64,000 nucleotides of DNA from contig DASVUH010000026.1 of NCBI GenBank assembly GCA_036387135.1, positions 1-64,000 of the forward strand, written 5' to 3'. The translations under genes were made by a program, and so were the position numbers. This DNA comes from JALZCH01 sp036387135 (GTDB lineage: Bacteria; Acidobacteriota; Blastocatellia; Pyrinomonadales; Pyrinomonadaceae). The stretch's first letter is position 1, and the number at the start of each line of letters is the position of its first letter. This document shows positions 40,889-48,539 of this stretch, one piece after another. The notes below the pieces were generated by a model that searched no databases, had not been told where the DNA came from, and saw nothing but the letters and a program-made list of their open reading frames with translations.

Positions 40889-42259
40889 ATGAAAGAAATT
40901 TTAGTTATCGGCGGCGGTCTTGCAGGAGTCGAAGCCGCCTGGCAGGCGGCGGAAAACGGCGTCCGCGTTCGGCTTTACGAAATGCGTCCCGTTCAACAGA
41001 CGCCCGCGCACAAAACCGACAAACTTGCCGAGATTGTTTGCTCGAACTCGCTCAAAACCGATGAAATCGGAACTGCGCCGTATCTTTTAAAAGAAGAATT
41101 GCGGCGCGGCGGCTCGCTCGTTTTGGAAGCGGCGATGCGGACGAAAGTTCCGGCTGGCTCGGCTTTGTCGGTTGACCGCAGAAAATTTGCCGAATACGTT
41201 ACGGAACGAATCGAAGCGCATCCGAATATCGAATTAGTCCGCGAAGAATTCACCAGATTGCCCGAAGATAAAATCGCAATTGTGGCGACCGGACCGTTGA
41301 CTTCGGAAAGCTTAACGGCGGAAATAATGCGGCTGACGGGCGACGACCAGCTTTATTTTTACGACGCGATTGCGCCGATTGTCGCCGCCGACTCGATTAA
41401 CCCTGAAATCGCGTTTAAAGCCGCGCGTTATGACAAAGGCGGCGACGATTACTGGAATTGCCCTTTTGATGAAGAACAATACGCAACGTTTTATAACGAA
41501 TTAATCAATGCGAAATCGGTTCCGCTGCATCGTTTTGAAGAAACGCGCTGGTTTGAATCGTGTTTGCCGATTGAGGAAATCGCCAGACGTGGTGTGGACA
41601 CTTTGCGTTTCGGACCGATGAAACCGAAAGGCTTGCGGTATCCGAAAACCGGACGAGAACCGTATGCGGCGGTGCAATTGCGGCAGGAAGATTTGATGGC
41701 TGACGCTTTCGGGCTGGTCGGTTTTCAAAATCATTTGCGTTATCCCGAACAGGCGCGCGTTTTTCGTTTGATTCCCGGACTCGAAAACGCAGAGTTTTTG
41801 CAATACGGGCAAATTCACCGCAACACTTACATCAACGCGCCGAAATTGTTGAATGAATTCCTACAGACTGGCGTGCAACCGAATCTGTTTTTTGCAGGTC
41901 AAATTACCGGAGTCGAAGGTTACGTCGAATCGGTGGCAACAGGCTGGCTCGCCGGAATCAACGCGGCGCGGCTGGCGAAAAATGAGCAGCTTTTAACCGC
42001 GCCGACTTCGGGCGCAATCGGCGCGCTCGCGCGTTACGTGACAAATGTTGAAACGAAAAATTATCAGCCCGTCAATATCACGTTCGCTTTGCTCGAACAA
42101 TTGCCGGAAAATTTGCGTAAAAAATATCGTAACAAACGCGAGCGCCATCAAATTCAAGTTGAAATGGCGTTAAAAGATTGGGACAATTGGCTCGCCGAAA
42201 CGGGCATCAAACGAGAATTCGCCGACGAAAATGCTTTGCATCTCGTGTCAGCACAATGA
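40889..42259 (+). CDS. trmFO: Methylenetetrahydrofolate-tRNA-(uracil-5-)-methyltransferase TrmFO
   Basis: A 456-residue flavoprotein that makes 5-methyluridine-54 in tRNA using methylene-THF and FADH2. It shows the FAD motif ILVIGGGLAGVEAAWQAAENG, the family's EMRPVQQTPAHKT, the Cys motif in IVCSNSLKTDEIGTAPYLLK, WNCPFDEEQYATFYNEL and the C-terminal GQITGVEGYVESVATGWLAG. Length is normal. Its TGA overlaps the ATG of the VWFA gene. Confidence 0.95.
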   Translation: MKEILVIGGGLAGVEAAWQAAENGVRVRLYEMRPVQQTPAHKTDKLAEIVCSNSLKTDEIGTAPYLLKEELRRGGSLVLEAAMRTKVPAGSALSVDRRKFAEYVTERIEAHPNIELVREEFTRLPEDKIAIVATGPLTSESLTAEIMRLTGDDQLYFYDAIAPIVAADSINPEIAFKAARYDKGGDDYWNCPFDEEQYATFYNELINAKSVPLHRFEETRWFESCLPIEEIARRGVDTLRFGPMKPKGLRYPKTGREPYAAVQLRQEDLMADAFGLVGFQNHLRYPEQARVFRLIPGLENAEFLQYGQIHRNTYINAPKLLNEFLQTGVQPNLFFAGQITGVEGYVESVATGWLAGINAARLAKNEQLLTAPTSGAIGALARYVTNVETKNYQPVNITFALLEQLPENLRKKYRNKRERHQIQVEMALKDWDNWLAETGIKREFADENALHLVSAQ

Positions 42260-43326
42260 AAAAACTGCTCCTGACAATCTTTGTTTTGGGTTTCACCGCA
42301 TCGAGCTTCGCGCAATCCGGTCGGATTAAACTGCCGTCAGAGGAAAAACCACGCCCGCGTCCTTCGATTGAACTGCCTTCGATTCAAATTCCGGTTAAAC
42401 CGTCCGCATCTCCTTCGCCGACGCCGGCGGCGCAAAAAACCAATCCGAGCGATGACGACGATGTTTTGCGCGTCGAATCGGTTTTGATTCCGATTCCGGT
42501 TTCAGTCACCGACGCTGCCGGGCGTACGGTGCAGAATTTAAAAGCGTCGGATTTCGAGCTTAAAGTTGACGGCGTGTTGCAGGAGATTTCCGAAGTTTCG
42601 CGTTCGGAAACCCCGATTCGTCTTGCCCTGCTGTTCGACAACAGCGGCAGCGTTCGCATCGCGCGAGAGTTTGAGAAAAAAGCGGCGCTCGGATTTTTGC
42701 GCCGGGTTTTGCGTCCGGGAAGAGATCAGGCAGCGCTTTACAGCTTTGCGGGCGATATTGAGCGCGCGCAGAAATTGACCGATAATTTATCGGCTTTGAC
42801 GCACGCGATCGAGCTTTTTCCGCCCCCCGAAGGCGGGACGAAACTGCTCGACACCGTTTCGGAAGCCGCTTTTTATCTGGATGAACACGCTGTTGAAGGA
42901 AGGCGCGTGATTGTGCTGATTTCCGACGGAGCGGATAATTTAAGCGATTACAAACTCGAAGAAGTCGTGCGACAGGCGCAAGTCGCCAATTGCCAGATTT
43001 ACGTCGTCAAAACCACTGATTTCGAGAATTTTCAACGCACCGGCAATCGCACCGCCAGCGCCAATGTTTGGGATTTAGCCGCCGAACGCCGGATGCAGGA
43101 ATTAACGGCGCAAACCGGCGGCGCGGTTTATTCGCCGCTCGACGAACGAGAGCTTGACGCCGCATTCGCCCGCATTGCCGCCGAGCTTTCCGAGCAATAT
43201 ATCCTGAGCTATTACCCGAACGACACCAAAGCCGATGGTAAATTTCGCCAAATCGCCCTGCGCGTACCCGGCAAACAAAATTTGACAGTCCGCACGAGAA
43301 AAGGTTATTACGTTCCCAAGTTGTAA
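42256..43326 (+). CDS. Exported VWFA-domain protein (acidobacterial VWFA-related type)
   Basis: A 356-residue protein starting at ATG 42256 (overlap ATGA with trmFO). It has a signal peptide (LLLTIFVLGFTASSFAQ), a Pro-rich stretch, then a strand region (VLIPIPVSVTDAAGRTVQNLKASDFELKVDG) and a von Willebrand A domain with a MIDAS-like LLFDNSGSVR and GTKLLDTVSEAA, plus VIVLISDGADN. The end YILSYYPNDTKADGKFRQIALRV matches the acidobacterial VWFA-related family (TIGR03436 type). It probably mediates metal-dependent binding outside the cytoplasm. Confidence 0.85.
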   Translation: MKKLLLTIFVLGFTASSFAQSGRIKLPSEEKPRPRPSIELPSIQIPVKPSASPSPTPAAQKTNPSDDDDVLRVESVLIPIPVSVTDAAGRTVQNLKASDFELKVDGVLQEISEVSRSETPIRLALLFDNSGSVRIAREFEKKAALGFLRRVLRPGRDQAALYSFAGDIERAQKLTDNLSALTHAIELFPPPEGGTKLLDTVSEAAFYLDEHAVEGRRVIVLISDGADNLSDYKLEEVVRQAQVANCQIYVVKTTDFENFQRTGNRTASANVWDLAAERRMQELTAQTGGAVYSPLDERELDAAFARIAAELSEQYILSYYPNDTKADGKFRQIALRVPGKQNLTVRTRKGYYVPKL

Positions 43327-43365
43327 ACGGTTAATTTTAGCCGCAAAACGACTGGCAAGGAACAA

Positions 43366-44286
43366 ATGGAAGAATATCTCAAACAATTTCTCGACCATTT
43401 AAAATACGAGCGCAACGTCAGCGACCACACGCTGCGAAATTACGCCTCGGATTTGGAGCAGTTTTATGACTTTTTAACGCCCGTCCAATCAAACGGCGCG
43501 CGCCGCGAGGTGACGATTCACGACATTGACCATTTGACCATCCGCGAATGGCTCGCCGAACTGCACGCCGCGAATAAAAAGAAAACGTCAATAGCGAGAA
43601 AGTTAGCGTCTTTACGCACGCTTTTTCAATTTCTGATGCGCGAAGGCGTCGTGGAAACAAATCCGGCGAGAATGGTTTCGACGCCGCGCATCGAGCGCAA
43701 ACTTCCCAGCCATCTTTCAATCGAAGACGCCGTGCGTTTTATCGAAACGCCGAATCTGGAAACCGATTTGGGCAAACGCGACCGGGCGATTTTAGAATTT
43801 TTATACGCGACGGGCATTCGTGTCGGCGAGCTTGTCAAATTAAATATCAAAGACATTGATTTTCAAAACAAGCTCGTCCGCGTTACCGGCAAACGCCGCA
43901 AACAGCGAATCGTCCCGTTTAACGATTTGGCTTTGCAGGCGCTCGTTGGCTGGCTTTCGGTGAGAAACAATTTTCTCGACAATACTCCGCCGGATCAAAG
44001 AGAAGATCAAGCCGTTTTCCTCAATTATCAAGGCACGCGCATTACTACTCGTTCGGTCGGAAGAATGGTTGATAAATACATCAAAGAATGCGCCGACGTG
44101 AACCCCGAAATTTCGCCGCATTCTCTCAGACATTCGTTTGCCACGCACTTGCTCGATTCCGGCGCCGATTTGCGCGACATTCAGGAATTGCTCGGACACG
44201 CGCGGCTTTCAACCACACAGATTTATACGCACGTTTCGATGGAGAAAATTCTCGAAGTTTACGACCGAGCGCATCCGAAAGCGTAA
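43366..44286 (+). CDS. xerC: Tyrosine recombinase XerC/XerD family
   Basis: A 306-residue recombinase. The N-terminal SAM-like domain (QFLDHLKYERNVSDHTLRNYASDLEQF) and catalytic domain carry ATGIRVGEL (first Arg), the Lys hairpin VTGKRRKQR, HSLRHSFATHLLDSGADLRDIQELLGHARLSTTQIYTHV, with Arg, His and Tyr. Its size and sequence fit chromosome-dimer resolution rather than a phage integrase. The last 55 bases are duplicated exactly at 45053-45107, marking an insertion at its 3' end that restores the coding sequence. Confidence 0.92.
   Translation: MEEYLKQFLDHLKYERNVSDHTLRNYASDLEQFYDFLTPVQSNGARREVTIHDIDHLTIREWLAELHAANKKKTSIARKLASLRTLFQFLMREGVVETNPARMVSTPRIERKLPSHLSIEDAVRFIETPNLETDLGKRDRAILEFLYATGIRVGELVKLNIKDIDFQNKLVRVTGKRRKQRIVPFNDLALQALVGWLSVRNNFLDNTPPDQREDQAVFLNYQGTRITTRSVGRMVDKYIKECADVNPEISPHSLRHSFATHLLDSGADLRDIQELLGHARLSTTQIYTHVSMEKILEVYDRAHPKA
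44232..44286 (+). repeat. 55-bp direct repeat, copy 1 (3' end of xerC)
   Basis: This copy is identical over 55 bases to 45053-45107. It encodes the last residues of XerC (VSMEKILEVYDRAHPKA and stop). Bases outside the repeat differ at once on both sides. The two copies are 821 bp apart and bracket the toxin-antitoxin genes. Confidence 0.95.
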
Positions 44287-44306
44287 TTCGTAGTAAAATT
44301 AACGAT

Positions 44307-44570
44307 ATGTCGCACACTTTAACAATCGAATACAACGACGATTTGCTTTACAGCCTCGGCGTTTCGAGCGAACAGTTTTCCGAAGAAGCCAAATTCTTAT
44401 TGGCGGCAAAACTATACGAGCTTGGGCGTTTGTCGTCCGGCGAAGCGGCGCGGCTTGCCGGAAAGGAACGCGTTGAGTTTTTGTTCGCCTTAAACAATTT
44501 AGGTTTACCGATCAGCAATTTACGCGCAGAGGATTTGGCAGCCGAATTAAACTTTGCTTTGAATGGCTGA
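44307..44570 (+). CDS. UPF0175-family antitoxin
   Basis: An 87-residue protein (MSHTLTIEYNDDLLYSLGVS). The pattern of an N-terminal strand, FSEEAKFLLAAKLYELGRLSSGEAARLAGKERVEFL helix-turn-helix and a short C-terminus fits the UPF0175 family, which pairs with DUF3368 PIN toxins. It binds DNA and neutralises the toxin. Start chosen at ATG 44307. Its stop lies inside the first codons of the toxin, so the two are translationally coupled. Confidence 0.85.
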   Translation: MSHTLTIEYNDDLLYSLGVSSEQFSEEAKFLLAAKLYELGRLSSGEAARLAGKERVEFLFALNNLGLPISNLRAEDLAAELNFALNG

Positions 44571-45039
44571 GAAAATTGTCATCAATACCAGCCCGATTAT
44601 CGCATTTGAAAAAATGCAGGCGCTGGACATTGTTTCCCGACTGCCGCTCACATTCGTCTGCCCGATTGAAGTTAAAAACGAAATTTTAGCAGGTACGGCA
44701 AAAGGATTAACTGTAGCTTTTCCACCCTGGATTCAAATTTTGCCATTAAGCAAGCCTTTGTCGCCATTAATTTTGGCGAGTTTAGATGCAGGCGAAGCGA
44801 CAGTTATCGAGCTTGCACTGGAGCGAAAAATCTCAACAGTTTGTATGGATGAAATGAAAGGGCGTCGAGCGGCTTCGGCTTCAGGATTACAAATCGTCGG
44901 TTCGCTCGGATTAATCGGTAAAGCAAAAACTCTCGGGTTGATTTCCACTGTTCGACCTTTTATTGAAAAAGCGCAAAGCGGAGGGATTTTTTATGACGCC
45001 AAACTGGTCGAGAACTTTATAAAATCGCTTGGTGAATAA
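44563..45039 (+). CDS. DUF3368 PIN-domain toxin
   Basis: A 158-residue PIN-like nuclease. It has the N-terminal acidic-ready strand VINTSPIIAFEKM, the DAGEATVIELALER helix, CMDEMKGRRAASASGL and GSLGLIGKAKTLGLI, all typical of DUF3368. The acidic cluster is the likely metal-dependent RNase site. It is preceded by the antitoxin with an 8-base overlap and followed by repeat copy 2 and the xerC terminator. Confidence 0.85.
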   Translation: MAEKIVINTSPIIAFEKMQALDIVSRLPLTFVCPIEVKNEILAGTAKGLTVAFPPWIQILPLSKPLSPLILASLDAGEATVIELALERKISTVCMDEMKGRRAASASGLQIVGSLGLIGKAKTLGLISTVRPFIEKAQSGGIFYDAKLVENFIKSLGE

Positions 45040-45052
45040 AATTCCATTTCTG

Positions 45053-45107
45053 CGTTTCGATGGAGAAAATTCTCGAAGTTTACGACCGAGCGCATCCGAA
45101 AGCGTAA
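45053..45107 (+). repeat. 55-bp direct repeat, copy 2 (original xerC 3' end)
   Basis: An exact second copy of the xerC 3' end. It runs straight into the terminator at 45112-45136, which suggests this is the ancestral 3' end and that the toxin-antitoxin genes were inserted upstream of it. Confidence 0.95.
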
Positions 45108-45111
45108 AAAA

Positions 45112-45136
45112 GGCGAGCTTTGCTGCTCGCCTTTTT
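45112..45136 (+). terminator. Terminator after the xerC/toxin-antitoxin segment
   Basis: The stem GGCGAGC / GCTCGCC with a 6-base loop is followed by TTTTT. It is preceded by the AAAAAA after repeat copy 2, so it can also act for the convergent transporter gene. Confidence 0.85.
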
Positions 45137-45155
45137 CATTTTATTGTAACGATGC

Positions 45156-46718
45156 TCAGCTTTGACTTCGCTGCGTATCAACGTTTCGCATCATTTTGCT
45201 AATCGGAATTGCCAGCAACGCCAGCACTGCAGCCGAAATAACGAGTGAAGCTGTCGTATAAGTGAAAAGCTGCGGCATTTGTTCGAGCTTTTCCGGGTCA
45301 ACGTGACCGCCGACGAGTCCGCCGATCAGATTGCCGACTGCCGACGCAAGAAACCAAATTCCCATCATTTGCCCGACATAACGGCGCGGGCTGAGTTTCG
45401 TCATCGAAGAAAGCCCGACCGGGCTTACACACAGCTCGCCGATTGTCTGGAAGAAATAGCTGAAAGTCAGCCACAGGAAGGAAACTTTCAACGCACCGTT
45501 GCTGCCGACGACGGCGTTGGCAGCGAAAATCATAATGAAAAATCCGACTCCGGCGAAGAATAAACCGAGCGCAAATTTTCCCGGACTCGATAAATCATGT
45601 CCGGTTCTGCCCAGATAAGTCCAGATTCCGGCAAAAACCGGCGCGAGCAAAATGATAAACGCCGAGTTGATTGATTGAAACCACGTCGCCGGAACTTCAA
45701 AGCTGCCAATCGTGCGCTCGGTAAAATCGCGGGCGAACAGATTGAGCGAAGTCGGAGCCTGTTCAAACGCCGACCAGAAAATCGCGGCGGCAACAAACAG
45801 AACGGCGATTACCAAAACCCGCTTTTTCTCGTCGCCGACAAGCCCGCCCGCAATGAACAAAAATGCGAAATAAAAGACTGCTAAACCGACGAGCACATAA
45901 GTCATATATTGACCGACAACCTGCGCGTCAATCGTGATTACTCCCGTCGCAGCCAACACAAAAACTAGGGCGAGAATGCCGACGCCGATTCCGGTAAATA
46001 ATTTCACCTGATTTTCCTGCCGCGCTTGAACCGCATCGTCGGGATGTCTTGTCGGATACATTCCGATGTCGCCCAGCGTGGCGCGAGCGCGCGTCGTAAA
46101 AATCGCCAAACCGATCAGCATTCCGACGCCAGCCGCTCCGAATCCCCAGTGCCAGCCGATTGTTTCGCCCAAAAAGCCGGTCACAAGTTGTCCGAAAAAC
46201 GAGCCGATGTTGATTCCCATATAAAAAATCGAAAATCCGGCATCGCGCCGAGCGCCGCCTTCCGGGTAAAGATCGCCGACGATTGCCGAAATGTTCGGTT
46301 TTAAAAGCCCCGTGCCGAGAACAATTAAAATCAGCCCAAGAAAAAATGTAATTCTTCCGCCCGCAAAAGCCGACAATCCGATTGAGATGTGACCGGCGGA
46401 AATGCAAACCGCGCCGTACAAAATCGCGCGGCGCAAGCCTAAAAGCCGGTCTGCAATCCAGCCGCCGGGCAAGCTCGCCAGATAAACGCACGCGCCGTAA
46501 ATTCCGACAATCGCCGATGCCTGCGCTCGTTCAAAGCCAAAGCCGCCGTTTATCAAAGCCGCCGACATAAAAAGCACAAGCAGCGGACGCAGTCCGTAGT
46601 ATGAGAATCGCTCCCACATTTCCGTCATAAAGAGCGTGCTCAAACCTCGCGGATGCCCGCCGATTCCGCTCGTATCGCTCGCCGAATCGTTCGCTCCGGC
46701 GTTTGCTGTGTTTTCCAT
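45156..46718 (-). CDS. Proton-dependent oligopeptide transporter (POT/PTR family)
   Basis: A 520-residue MFS protein with about 12-14 helices. It has the family's ExxER motif in MTEMWERFSYYG, GGWIADRLLGLRRAI (MFS loop), FSIFYMGINIGSF, and FFQTIGELCVSPVGLSSMTKLSP near the C-terminal half. It imports di- and tripeptides with protons across the inner membrane. The start has no strong ribosome binding site in view, but the length and N-terminus are normal for the family. Confidence 0.9.
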   Translation of the reverse strand: MENTANAGANDSASDTSGIGGHPRGLSTLFMTEMWERFSYYGLRPLLVLFMSAALINGGFGFERAQASAIVGIYGACVYLASLPGGWIADRLLGLRRAILYGAVCISAGHISIGLSAFAGGRITFFLGLILIVLGTGLLKPNISAIVGDLYPEGGARRDAGFSIFYMGINIGSFFGQLVTGFLGETIGWHWGFGAAGVGMLIGLAIFTTRARATLGDIGMYPTRHPDDAVQARQENQVKLFTGIGVGILALVFVLAATGVITIDAQVVGQYMTYVLVGLAVFYFAFLFIAGGLVGDEKKRVLVIAVLFVAAAIFWSAFEQAPTSLNLFARDFTERTIGSFEVPATWFQSINSAFIILLAPVFAGIWTYLGRTGHDLSSPGKFALGLFFAGVGFFIMIFAANAVVGSNGALKVSFLWLTFSYFFQTIGELCVSPVGLSSMTKLSPRRYVGQMMGIWFLASAVGNLIGGLVGGHVDPEKLEQMPQLFTYTTASLVISAAVLALLAIPISKMMRNVDTQRSQS

Positions 46719-46971
46719 AAAGTTTCAGTTCCCGTTCGTTAGAAATAAATTAAGCCGCGCGCAATATATCAAATTATCGAATAAACGAAAATAACTTTGT
46801 CGGGGAAGATAACAATTTGTTGACAACACGATTCGGCTTGCGCCCCACAGGTTGCATATTGTTTGGGATTTTCCGTCCGGCGCGTTTTTTGTTATAGTTT
46901 TGGCGTGCATCGTTGATTTGTCGCTTAGCCTTTTTACTCAATTCCCCATTACAATTTTTTAAGGAGACTTT

Positions 46972-47679
46972 GTGAACCAGAATTTTTCCGAACCTTATCG
47001 CTCGCCGCGAACTCTTTCGCTTTTGGCAATCGGTTTTCTTGCCGCCTTGCTGGCTATTGACGCGCTTTTTGTCATTCTCAGCGGCGGGCAGCTTTTATTC
47101 CCCTTTGACCTCGATCTAGATGGCGAGCCGATGCAGTTTTGGATATTGCCGATCGGGCTGCTCAGCATTTTGGAATTCGTAGTTTTTATCGGCTGCGTCG
47201 TTTTCTTTTTGTTATGGCTTTATCGCTGTTATAAAAACCTGGGGGCGCTCAAATCGGGCAGTCCCGAATATACGCCGGGCTGGGCTATCGGCTGGTGGTT
47301 TATTCCATTTGCCAATTTGATCAAACCGCTCGGCGTAGTCCGCGATTTGTGGAACGAAAGCGATCCCGATTTCGACCCGGAGTTAAATTTTCTTTCAAAC
47401 AGCGTCGGCACACCGGCTTTGCTCGGCTGGTGGTGGGCTTTCTGGCTGCTGAGCAATTTTTCCGCCAACATCAGCGGGCGATTAAGCGACGTTGAAAGTG
47501 CGGAAGGGCTGCGAACTTTGTCAATTGCGTTGATAATTGCCAGTTTGTTTGGCATTGTAGCGGCGGCTCTGGCGATTTTGGTAGTAAAAAATATTACCAA
47601 ACGACAGGAAGCCCGCTTTTCACGGATGGGCGATTTTCAGCCGCAGTTTGCGCCGCCTCCGCCGCCGCAATTCGGTTAA
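46972..47679 (+). CDS. DUF4328-like membrane protein
   Basis: A 235-residue protein with about four membrane helices (LLAIGFLAALLAIDALFVIL; ILPIGLLSILEFVVFIGCVVFFLLWL; WAFWLLSNF; IASLFGIVAAALAILVV). The conserved LYRCYKNLGALKSGSPEYTPGWAIGWWFIPFANLIKP belongs to the DUF4328 family; function is unknown. The GTG start follows TAAGGAGA. The C-terminus is Pro-rich (FAPPPPPQFG). Confidence 0.75.
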   Translation: MNQNFSEPYRSPRTLSLLAIGFLAALLAIDALFVILSGGQLLFPFDLDLDGEPMQFWILPIGLLSILEFVVFIGCVVFFLLWLYRCYKNLGALKSGSPEYTPGWAIGWWFIPFANLIKPLGVVRDLWNESDPDFDPELNFLSNSVGTPALLGWWWAFWLLSNFSANISGRLSDVESAEGLRTLSIALIIASLFGIVAAALAILVVKNITKRQEARFSRMGDFQPQFAPPPPPQFG

Positions 47680-48389
47680 ACGATTTCCATAATCTCATCG
47701 AGCGATTTGCGCCCGATATCCGGCACTTTCGCGTTTTCAGCCGGATACCCGACCGGAATCAAAACGAAGGGTTTTTCGTTGCGCGGGCGGTTTAATATTT
47801 GATTTAAAAATTTCATCGGACTCGGCGTGTGGGTCAAAGTCGCCAGCCCGGCATTGTGCAAAGCGGCGATCAATAATCCGCAGGCAATTCCGGCAGATTC
47901 CTGCGAATAATAAGTCGGCTCGGTTTCTCCCGTTTCGGCGTCAATCAAAAAATCAATCCGAAAAACGACGATTAAAACGGGCGCGATTTCGAGAAAAGGC
48001 TTGTGTTCGTCAGTTCCCAAAGGCGCGAGCCATTTCAGCCAGCGCGCAGGCATACGCCCGTGATAATTTTCAAATTCTTCGCGCTCGGCGGCTTCGCGGA
48101 TTTGGCGTTTGATTCGCTGGTTTTTCACAACGACAAAACGCCACGGCTGCATATTCGCGCCCGAAGGCGCTGTTCCGGCGGCGCGAATCGCGTTTTCAAT
48201 GATTTCAAACGGCACTTCTCTCGCGGAAAATTCGCGCGCGGTGCGGCGGCGATTCATCAGACGGTAAAATTCGGCTGCTCTTTTTTGCTGTTCTTCAACG
48301 GATAAACGCTCGAAATCGAGCGGGACAAAATTTGGTTCGGGAAACATCGGATTTTTTAATTGCTCAACTTTTTGGGAAATTTTAATCAA
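47676..48389 (-). CDS. Nitroreductase-fold flavoprotein of the iodotyrosine deiodinase type
   Basis: A 237-residue FMN protein. It has RRRTAREFSAREVP and AAGTAPSGANMQPWRFVVV (FMN binding), the lid segment EFENYHGRMPARW plus DEHKPFLE, and the C-terminal HTPSPMKFLNQILNRPRNEK / VLIPVGYPAENAKVPD. These match the iodotyrosine deiodinase subfamily, including Glu, Tyr and Lys at the lid that bind the zwitterion of halotyrosines. It probably reduces or dehalogenates a halogenated or nitro substrate. The stop overlaps the 3' end of the DUF4328-like gene by 4 bases (convergent). Confidence 0.8.
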   Translation of the reverse strand: MIKISQKVEQLKNPMFPEPNFVPLDFERLSVEEQQKRAAEFYRLMNRRRTAREFSAREVPFEIIENAIRAAGTAPSGANMQPWRFVVVKNQRIKRQIREAAEREEFENYHGRMPARWLKWLAPLGTDEHKPFLEIAPVLIVVFRIDFLIDAETGETEPTYYSQESAGIACGLLIAALHNAGLATLTHTPSPMKFLNQILNRPRNEKPFVLIPVGYPAENAKVPDIGRKSLDEIMEIV

Positions 48390-48539
48390 CTGTATCGCAT
48401 CTTAACAACGAGCTTTTCGTCTCCACTTGAAAAAAACGGCGGTTAATCGGACAATTCCTTTACCGAATTCGAGTTTGGCTTTTTTCAAAACCGAAAAACT
48501 CAAAAACACAAAAATTTAACTGTTTCGATTTTCTAAAAT

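Noticed and set aside
43366..44286. xerC as the integrase of the phage-like element
   Set aside because: It is 18 kb away, beyond the tRNA and host genes, and it matches chromosomal XerC/D in length and sequence rather than phage integrases.
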